This document shows positions 57,915 to 64,000 of a stretch of 64,000 bases of DNA, piece by piece (within the stretch, counting starts at the first letter, position 1; the number at the start of each line of letters is the position of its first letter). This stretch comes from Tritrichomonas musculus (lineage: Eukaryota > Parabasalia > Tritrichomonadida > Tritrichomonadidae). The notes beneath the pieces are model-generated. The model was not told where the DNA came from, searched no databases, and saw only the letters and a list, made by a program, of their open reading frames with translations. The stretch is taken from NCBI GenBank assembly GCA_039105265.1, contig JAPFFF010000011.1, positions 3,410,001 to 3,474,000 of the forward strand, written 5' to 3'. The position numbers and the translations under genes were made by a program.

Positions 57915-59183
57915 CTATTTAATGCTGGAAGCAGAGTGATGCATTTGAATTATTGAAGATTTTTCCTCTTGAGCTATTTTCATTTGATTAAATACAATAC
58001 TGTTTTGATTTTCAAGTTCAATTACCTGGCTTTCTAGATTCTGAACTTTTTCTTCAAAACTATTAAGCTGGTCAACTTGATCAGAAACTGTTGATCTAAA
58101 CTTGTTCAATTTTAATCTTCTTATATTTAATTCTTTTTCTTTTTCTGCTATATTTCGTTTCTTTTTTTCTATTAACTGTAATCTTTTCTCGATTGATGAA
58201 TTTTTATATGTTGTTAATTTTATACCTCTGAGAGTATTTTCAACTTGTCGATTAAGAGATCCTTTTTCTTGATGAAGGCTTGTTAATTTAATCCTTATTT
58301 GTTGATTTTGTGATTTTAAATATTTAATATCACTTTTAACATGTAACAATTCTTTTGCTAAGCTTTCGATTTTTGAAATTTTTTTGTTAAATTCAAGCTC
58401 TAATTGTTTTCTCTTTTTTGTAACTTTATCTTCCATTTCGCTAATTTCTTTTTGGATTGATTCCAACTTTTCTTTTCTTTCATGGAATTGTCCCTCAAAT
58501 TCAGATTTTCTTTTGTTTGATTCCAAAATTAAATTTATTTGATTTTTATTTTCACTCTCACTTGATGGCTTTGGAATATTACTTTTCAAAACCAAAGCAG
58601 AGCGAAATTTGCCAAATGATTGCTTAATGGATTCAATTCTTTGTTTATATAAATTTAATTGCTCTTTTCTTTTTTTATTATCTTTTTCCATTGTGATTAT
58701 TAGAGAAAGATTTTTTTCTTTTTCCGAATTAGCCAACGAATCTATACTGTTATCTATATTAATTTGATCTTTTGAATGAGGTAATGAAAGGTTACTTTGC
58801 TCTAATTCTGACACTAAAATTTCTTCGGCTCTTAAATCATCTATTTGTTCTGATAAAATTTGCCTTGCTCTAAATTCTCTATTTATAAAATCATCTTCTT
58901 TAATATGCAATAAGTTGATAGAGTCTCTTAATTTTTCTTCTTTTCCTATTAATTCGTTTATGGTTTTGGAAAGATTAGTTAAAAAAAGGTTATCTTTGCT
59001 TCTTTTAATTAATAATTTCTTTTTGATGCAATTATGATTATTTCTATTAATATTACGATTAGATTTCAGCATATTCTTATGAAAATATTTTCCAAAATTA
59101 TTGTTGTTGTAATTGTTTTTTGAATCACTATTAAGTATCTGGTTGTCATCAATAAAATTAAATTCGTGCAAGTAATTCATCAT
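57915..59183 (-). CDS. Coiled-coil protein, unknown function
   Basis: A 422-residue protein I do not recognise. The first 60 residues are N-rich (NNYNNNNFGKYF, RNINRNNHNC). From about 65 to the end it is coiled coil, in three stretches split near 150 and 230, with typical patterns such as ERKEKLESIQKEISEMEDKV and RLQLIEKKKRNIAEKEKELN. No other domain is evident. The start is taken as ATG 59181-59183; the frame extends six codons further only from a TTG. An ACGTTTA core lies about 30 nt upstream. A structural role in the mastigont cytoskeleton is possible but nothing in the sequence proves it. Confidence 0.75.
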   Translation of the reverse strand: MMNYLHEFNFIDDNQILNSDSKNNYNNNNFGKYFHKNMLKSNRNINRNNHNCIKKKLLIKRSKDNLFLTNLSKTINELIGKEEKLRDSINLLHIKEDDFINREFRARQILSEQIDDLRAEEILVSELEQSNLSLPHSKDQINIDNSIDSLANSEKEKNLSLIITMEKDNKKRKEQLNLYKQRIESIKQSFGKFRSALVLKSNIPKPSSESENKNQINLILESNKRKSEFEGQFHERKEKLESIQKEISEMEDKVTKKRKQLELEFNKKISKIESLAKELLHVKSDIKYLKSQNQQIRIKLTSLHQEKGSLNRQVENTLRGIKLTTYKNSSIEKRLQLIEKKKRNIAEKEKELNIRRLKLNKFRSTVSDQVDQLNSFEEKVQNLESQVIELENQNSIVFNQMKIAQEEKSSIIQMHHSASSIK

Positions 59184-59415
59184 ATCATAAATGAAATACA
59201 AATAAAAAGCGTGTAAACGTACATATAAAAAAAGATCGTCTCTTTTAAAAAATTGACCTTTTGACAGGAGTTATTTTATTCTCTCTTCGAAAAGAAAGTT
59301 TTTTTTTTTTTTTTTTTGGCTTTCATGTTTTCATTTAAGCCTCAATAAAATAATATATATACAGCTTCATTTTAAAGGGAACAGACCCCTCAATTGAGGT
59401 ATTGCTTAAAGGTGT

Positions 59416-59480
59416 TATTTTTACAATCAAAAAAATGTAACTTTTTTTTGCTATTTTTACAATCAAAAAAATGTAACTTT
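59416..59480 (+). repeat. Tandem direct repeat inside element C
   Basis: The word TTTTTACAATCAAAAAAATG followed by TAACTTT occurs twice, 36 bp apart (59416 and 59452), identical by eye over about 28 bp. Confidence 0.88.
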
Positions 59481-59639
59481 ATTTAGTAAAAAATTTGAAT
59501 AAAATTTAATTTTTTTTTCAATCATTGGCTAATTATTTTTAATTGAAAAATCATTTATTACGATTTCATTTTCAATTATTATTGATCGTGATACTTTATA
59601 ATTTGAATCTATATTTGGGCATAAAATTTCTGAGTTTTT

Positions 59640-59684
59640 TGATCGCTTAAAGGTAAAAAAAAATCCGTTACACCTTTAAGCGAT
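59640..59684. repeat. Perfect palindrome with GATCGCTTAAAGGT arms
   Basis: GATCGCTTAAAGGT and ACCTTTAAGCGATC form 14-bp arms around an A-rich spacer of about 17 nt. The word GCTTAAAGGTGT also occurs near the left end of the element (59404). Confidence 0.88.
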
Positions 59685-59721
59685 CATTTTTGACCTATAA
59701 ATGGTTAATTAACCGTTTCCC

Positions 59722-59766
59722 TTATGGGTGTAACCGCCATATTATCGACGGTTACACCCATAAGCG
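59722..59766. repeat. Perfect palindrome with CTTATGGGTGTAACCG arms
   Basis: CTTATGGGTGTAACCG and CGGTTACACCCATAAG form 16-bp arms around about 13 nt. The right arm runs straight into GCGATC, the same end as the preceding palindrome. Confidence 0.88.
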
Positions 59767-60106
59767 ATCAAAAAAGGTGAATTTATACTTATTTATTTGA
59801 CCTAGTTTTCCTTAAAAGTTAGGCCAAATATTTCATAAACCAACAATCTTTTTTTTAACAAAACAAAACAAAGAATATAAATTAATGCAAAAACAAAATC
59901 AACAGCAACGATAAAATATACTTTATATTGCATCATTCGAAGAAGATGAAGATATAGAAAATGAATTCCAAGAAGACGTTCTAGTACTTGCTGATGGAGA
60001 AGAAGATCTCTCAAAGAAGATTAATGAACTCAGAAATAAAAAACTTGAAACAAGATAACAAATAGACATTTATCAAAATATATATCAGACTGCCAAAACT
60101 GAACTC

Positions 60107-60424
60107 ATGAAAACAAGAAGCAAAAATGCAATTCCTCAAGATTATATTGAAGAAATTTTTGATGTTTTTTTATTCGAAGATCCTTCAAAATTGCATTTTT
60201 TATCTTCCAAAGTTAATGATCCATATTTATTCAATACAGACTGCGAAATGTTTGTTGAGCTGTTTCTACTTTATTCATACTCATTTGCTACAGAATTGAC
60301 CGTTGAAAGGTATTTATCGATTCACAAATATGTTCATAGCAACAAAATGACAAATATATCAAAGTGCAAATGCAGCTACATCAACCATCAAAAAAAAAAA
60401 AAAAAAAAAACTAAAATAAAATAA
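60107..60424 (+). pseudogene. Remnant reading frame inside element C
   Basis: A 105-codon frame, preceded in the same frame by about 45 codons of D/E/K-rich sequence and one stop. It reads IEEIFDVFLFEDPSKLHF, then DCEMFVELFLLYSYSFATEL and YLSIHKYVHSNKM, and ends in a lysine run from an A20 tract. I do not recognise it. It could be part of a decayed transposase or a captured host gene. As it lies inside the terminal repeats and is interrupted, I do not call it a working gene. Confidence 0.4.
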
Positions 60425-60715
60425 ATAAAACATGAAATATATTTGTTTTTATTTTAAAATTTTTTATATTTATAATTGTATTCAAAATAATCGTTTTATT
60501 TTTCAATTTTTTGAATACATTTATGAACAAATATACTATCAAATTATTTGATAAAAATATGGTTATATTTTTTCTCATTGATAAAAGGTGTTTTTTTAAC
60601 TCATCCCTCTAAAATGAAGCTGTAAATATATATATATATATATAAAAAAAGCTTAATTTAATAATGATAAAATTATAGCAATAATTAAAACATTTTTATA
60701 AAAAAACATAAAGGA

Positions 60716-63700
60716 TTATAATTCATCCTTTGAAAAAGAGGATCCAAATTCCTTAATATCAATGAAATCAGGAATTGTTGACATTGTGATTGTTATCTCA
60801 AGCTCAGCCAATTCTTCTTCAGAAAAGCCAACTTCCTCAGCAAGTTTTAGTAATTCATCCATTGATAAAACAGTAGTATCATTTGGAACCAAATTCAATA
60901 ATTGTATCATTTTATCTTTATCGAAGTTGATCGGTGAATCCATACTTGGCAGATAGGGCATAAGTCTTTTAATTAAAGCATCGCATTCTTCATCATCATC
61001 TTTTTTAAACTTGAGACTTATTTCAAAAATATTTCCGTCAAAATCGTTATTTTTCTTCATTTTTCTGAATTTTTCACTAAAATCTTCCATTTCTTGAGAA
61101 TATTTGGCATCAACCCACTTTGTCATCAATTCTCTAAGTCCTTTTATGCGTTCATCAATTGAACGTTCAATTTGTTCAATTTCATTAGTTAAGTATCGGA
61201 AGATTGAAAGAAGAATATTTGCATCTATTCTAAGAACACGAATTGTCAGCGATTCTGACAAAAATTTGAGGAAATTATCAATCTTTTCTTTATCATTTGA
61301 TCTAGGAGTTGAACTATTCTTTCTATTTAAATAATCAATTGTAATCTCACTATTATTAACGCTTGCATTATCACTGGTACTAAAAGCTTGATTTTCGTTG
61401 CTATTATTATTAAATTCTGAATTTTCTAATGAAATTGGATCAAGTTGATTATTAGAATTTAAATGAAAAACTTTTTCTTGCATCGTTGATTGCGCACGCG
61501 TCATATTTTGTTCTTGCTTTTCTGGCTTTAAAAAGTGTAAACTTTTTTGTTGAAAAGTTGGAGGTAAAACTTTTTGTTGGGAAACTGACCGATTTTTAGT
61601 AAATCCAAAATATGAAGAATTCTTACAAACTTCTACTCTAGTTATTTCAGGCTTGACTATTTTGTTCACTGGTTTTTTAAAGATCATTGGCAATGATTCA
61701 TTTATTCCAATTCGTTTTGATAATGATTGAAAATCTTTTGGATCAAAATCTAGATCTGGCATTTGAGGAATTCCATTGTTAATTTTGTCTGAATTTTCAT
61801 CTATTGTACGAAAAGACTTAAAATACCATTCAATTATAAAAAAGCGCTTCATTAAGGAATCAAAGATTTCAACTTCTTTATTATTTTGAATTCCTTTTAA
61901 TGTTGAAAGGCCACATTGATTTATAATATCATCGATTTTGGATTTTTGATGCTCGCGTATCATTAATGATATATCCCAAAACTCTTTGAAAAAATATCCG
62001 TAATCACGGTCTTCGTTCTTTTGCTTCATAAATTCATCACATAAAGAATTTCTCTTGTCTTTTTGAAGTAGATTGAGCAAAAATTGAGTTTTGGCGCATT
62101 GCGATAAATAGTCTATCTTTTCTTTAATAATAGTTGTTCTCACGTACGTTCTAGCTAATGTTTGACCAAAAATTGGTATACATTCATCATTCCAATAATT
62201 AAAAACGGAATTACAAAACTTGGCAAATTTTAGTTGCTCGAGATTACGGAAATGAAAAAATGATGTAAAAGGAACAGGAATATTGCTTCCCTCATAAAGT
62301 TGGCGCAGAGCATTTTCGATTTGAAGTTCTAATTTATCTGTTGAATCAAGAAGATGAATAGGAATAATGAGGGTTCCTTTTTTGCTTAATATATCAAGTT
62401 GGCAAATTAAACCTAAAAGTTTGTTGTAACTCACAACATTTATTGGGAGATCTTGAGGTACATATGGTTTGATATTTTCTGTTTCATCAAGAACACTTGG
62501 AGGTCTGAATTTTTCATGGAAAATTTCACCAGTTTCAATATTGATGAGACGGCCAGCAATTTGTGCCTGTGATTCTTCAGCTGCTAATGCTGTTCTAAAC
62601 AAGCAATTTATTGTTTTAAGTATTGGTGTAGGTGTTTCGATATTACTACTATAACTTAAATTTGAATTTATATTTGGCCTATTTGAATTTTGATGTTGAA
62701 TTTCATTTAGCTTATTTTTACCAAAAGTATTTAAGGCCTTTTCAAGAAGTGCAGCTTGTCCTTTATTTAATGGATAATTTCGAATAATCAATCCACAATT
62801 AGGCTCGACTTTAGGTAAAACTTCTGATATCTTGCTTACTATCGTTTTATCATCAGATGATTTTATTATTAAAGTATCTTTTTCTTTTTTCTCTTCTTCC
62901 TCTGCTTTTTTCTCTTCCTCTTCATTTATATCATCATTATTATTTGCATTTGCGGTAATAACAACATCAATATAAAATGTTTTGAAGAATCTATGTATAA
63001 ACTGACAAATTGAAGTTCTCCCAGAGTGAGGAGGACCAGTTACACAAACAACAAAAGGAAAATCAACAGGTGGTGGTAAAGAAGACGGATTTGTGTATGG
63101 TATCATTGATGTCTGCAATTGTTGCAAAATAGAATTTAATTCAGGATTTGCATCATATTGTCCATTATAATCAATAACCTTATATAATGAGTTTAATGAA
63201 TCTTTGATATCAATAGTTTTGGGTTCTAGTAGTTGACCTATATTTGACAGATCACTTTTGATTTGGTTGATAGCACATTTATTTGCGTTTGCCTCTTCTT
63301 TTGGTATATCAACTACTGGAATAAATTTACCATTAAGAAAATCTATTTTAAGCCGTGTAATTTTTTTCGGATCATTTTGAACATCAATGGCGCTGAATAC
63401 AAAATTTAAAATGGAATTGGCCTCTTCTTTACATATATCAACATGTTTTTGGTGCGTAATCTCTTTGCGCTTTTTTGTTAGCTCTTGATGTAATTCTTCA
63501 TCTGGTTTAATAACAGGAGGTAAGTTATCGAGCCAAGATTCACGCTTTGGCTTATCATCAGATATTTCTTCTGGTAATTGCTCTTCTTCAACATTCTGAG
63601 AATCATCATAAAGATAATTTTTTCCCCGCGTTTTTTTCTTGTTATCTTTCTTTTGTTGTGATTTTTTGAATACTTTACTTTGGAGATGCTTTCCCGGTTG

Positions 63701-63724
63701 CTTATTAAGTTTTACCGGGCACAT
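60716..63724 (-). CDS. Adenylate-kinase-like P-loop protein, possibly SPEF2/CPC1-like central-pair protein
   Basis: A 1002-residue protein. The N terminus is basic (KKSQQKKDNKKK) and disordered. A nucleoside-kinase-like domain starts near residue 225: FVVCVTGPPHSGRTSICQFI is a Walker A variant, interrupted by an acidic E/K insert near 265-285; later comes AGRLINIETGEIFHEKFRPP, which resembles the lid of adenylate kinases and of SPEF2. A helical region follows (RDYGYFFKEFWDISLMIREH), a disordered S/N/Q stretch (about 720-840), and a helical C terminus ending VGFSEEELAELEITI...DFIDIKEF. SPEF2/CPC1 is an axonemal central-pair protein with a similar kinase-like domain, but the calponin-homology N terminus is absent here, so the match is tentative. 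The start ATG lies 24 nt from a TCGTTATTT motif. Confidence 0.75.
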   Translation of the reverse strand: MCPVKLNKQPGKHLQSKVFKKSQQKKDNKKKTRGKNYLYDDSQNVEEEQLPEEISDDKPKRESWLDNLPPVIKPDEELHQELTKKRKEITHQKHVDICKEEANSILNFVFSAIDVQNDPKKITRLKIDFLNGKFIPVVDIPKEEANANKCAINQIKSDLSNIGQLLEPKTIDIKDSLNSLYKVIDYNGQYDANPELNSILQQLQTSMIPYTNPSSLPPPVDFPFVVCVTGPPHSGRTSICQFIHRFFKTFYIDVVITANANNNDDINEEEEKKAEEEEKKEKDTLIIKSSDDKTIVSKISEVLPKVEPNCGLIIRNYPLNKGQAALLEKALNTFGKNKLNEIQHQNSNRPNINSNLSYSSNIETPTPILKTINCLFRTALAAEESQAQIAGRLINIETGEIFHEKFRPPSVLDETENIKPYVPQDLPINVVSYNKLLGLICQLDILSKKGTLIIPIHLLDSTDKLELQIENALRQLYEGSNIPVPFTSFFHFRNLEQLKFAKFCNSVFNYWNDECIPIFGQTLARTYVRTTIIKEKIDYLSQCAKTQFLLNLLQKDKRNSLCDEFMKQKNEDRDYGYFFKEFWDISLMIREHQKSKIDDIINQCGLSTLKGIQNNKEVEIFDSLMKRFFIIEWYFKSFRTIDENSDKINNGIPQMPDLDFDPKDFQSLSKRIGINESLPMIFKKPVNKIVKPEITRVEVCKNSSYFGFTKNRSVSQQKVLPPTFQQKSLHFLKPEKQEQNMTRAQSTMQEKVFHLNSNNQLDPISLENSEFNNNSNENQAFSTSDNASVNNSEITIDYLNRKNSSTPRSNDKEKIDNFLKFLSESLTIRVLRIDANILLSIFRYLTNEIEQIERSIDERIKGLRELMTKWVDAKYSQEMEDFSEKFRKMKKNNDFDGNIFEISLKFKKDDDEECDALIKRLMPYLPSMDSPINFDKDKMIQLLNLVPNDTTVLSMDELLKLAEEVGFSEEELAELEITITMSTIPDFIDIKEFGSSFSKDEL

Positions 63725-63747
63725 TATAATCCGAAATATTAGTCTCC

Positions 63748-63756
63748 AAATAACGA
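63748..63756 (-). promoter_or_regulatory. TCGTTATTT promoter-type motif, adenylate-kinase-like gene
   Basis: On the minus strand TCGTTATTT ends 23 nt before the ATG at 63724. It is the third copy of this exact 9-mer next to a start codon in the window. Confidence 0.45.
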
Positions 63757-64000
63757 TTTTTAGATTGGTGAATAATCATAACAGTTTAGGTCAATCGAAT
63801 GATATCATAATGAAAAGTAAATAAGGAGTCAATAATATATATGTTATTAATTAATGAAACTAATGTATAAATGTCTTCTAGTCATTTATCTAAATTCTTG
63901 AATATATAAGTATATAAGCAAAAAAATACTCTAAAATCATCAAAAATATGTTTAAAAACAAATATTATATTTCATTTAAAAGCTAAGTATAAAATCTAAA

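Larger units (their letters stand above)
59362..60622. mobile_element. TA-flanked mariner-like TIR element C, degenerate
   Basis: A 1261-bp element. CAGCTTCATTTTAAAGGGA at the left end (59362-59380) matches the inverted right end CAGCTTCATTTTAGAGGGA (60604-60622) at 18 of 19 positions. Both ends abut a TA dinucleotide, as Tc1/mariner insertions do, although the flanks are TA microsatellites, so the TA evidence is weak. Length and CAG-type ends also fit mariner. Inside are direct repeats, two long perfect palindromes, and an open stretch (about 59925-60415) that is interrupted and resembles no transposase I know. It is probably non-autonomous or decayed. Confidence 0.72.

Noticed and set aside
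59802-60014. Minus-strand frame inside element C as a gene
   Set aside because: It is hydrophobic, short and opposite the better plus-strand remnant; no family seen.
1-64000. Virus-like or Polinton/Maverick copies
   Set aside because: No integrase, reverse transcriptase, DNA polymerase B, capsid or packaging gene was seen; the mobile sequences present are short TIR elements.

Overview
The window looks like nuclear DNA of a parabasalid protist, most probably a trichomonad close to Tritrichomonas or Trichomonas. Three things point there. The genes are long and uninterrupted, with no introns needed. They are separated by very AT-rich spacers. One gene encodes an IBD-type initiator-binding protein (IBP39 family), a transcription factor family known from parabasalids, and another is a calpain-like/TKL kinase/Sel1 fusion of the kind such genomes expand. 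The standard code fits (TAA, TAG and TGA all act as stops). The species call is inference; nothing was searched.

Layout. 1-5.6 kb: 3' part of a giant disordered Q/P/S/E-rich protein with a recurring W...YDD...PPELR motif. 5.9-7.0 kb: AEC/PIN-like transporter. 7.65 kb: tRNA-Lys(CUU). 8-22 kb: a 4665-residue HECT ubiquitin ligase with a SPRY domain and a long S/T/N/A-rich tract carrying PFKFSFN/PFKLNYFN patches. 22.3-24.2 kb: IFT70. 24.3-25.4 kb: non-coding DNA transposon with an 8-bp target duplication. 26.2 kb: IBD transcription factor. 27.7-30.7 kb: FAM184-like coiled coil. 32.2-33.3 kb: a second transposon of the same type. 34.3-35.7 kb: DH-PH-FYVE RhoGEF. 36.3-37.6 kb: decaying TKL kinase gene. 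37.9-38.8 kb: LST8 of the TOR complex, with tRNA-Ser(UGA) just upstream. 39-42 kb: gene-free, with a 900-bp C-depleted purine tract and a cluster of perfect hairpins. 42.0-44.8 kb: divergent pair of a hypothetical gene and an RNF216-like RBR ligase. 45.2-52.9 kb: inactive-calpain/pseudokinase/kinase/Sel1 fusion. 53.2-55.0 kb: LRR protein. 55.9-56.8 kb: four-TM protein. 57.9-59.2 kb: coiled coil. 59.4-60.6 kb: TA-flanked, mariner-like TIR element. 60.7-63.7 kb: adenylate-kinase-like, possibly SPEF2/CPC1-like protein.

Together the genes serve flagellar assembly (IFT70, FAM184-like, possibly SPEF2-like), ubiquitin signalling (HECT, RBR), TOR and Rho/phosphoinositide signalling, and parabasalid transcription initiation. 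Most genes are single units with their own promoters; several share a CGTTA/CGTTTA core within about 40 nt of the start codon.

The most novel material is: two related 8-bp-TSD elements with a shared terminal repeat; a TA-flanked element with stacked palindromes; the pseudo-calpain/pseudokinase/kinase fusion, which carries 24 exact-length 8-residue repeats; the FG-like aromatic repeats in the HECT ligase; and the strongly strand-asymmetric purine tract.
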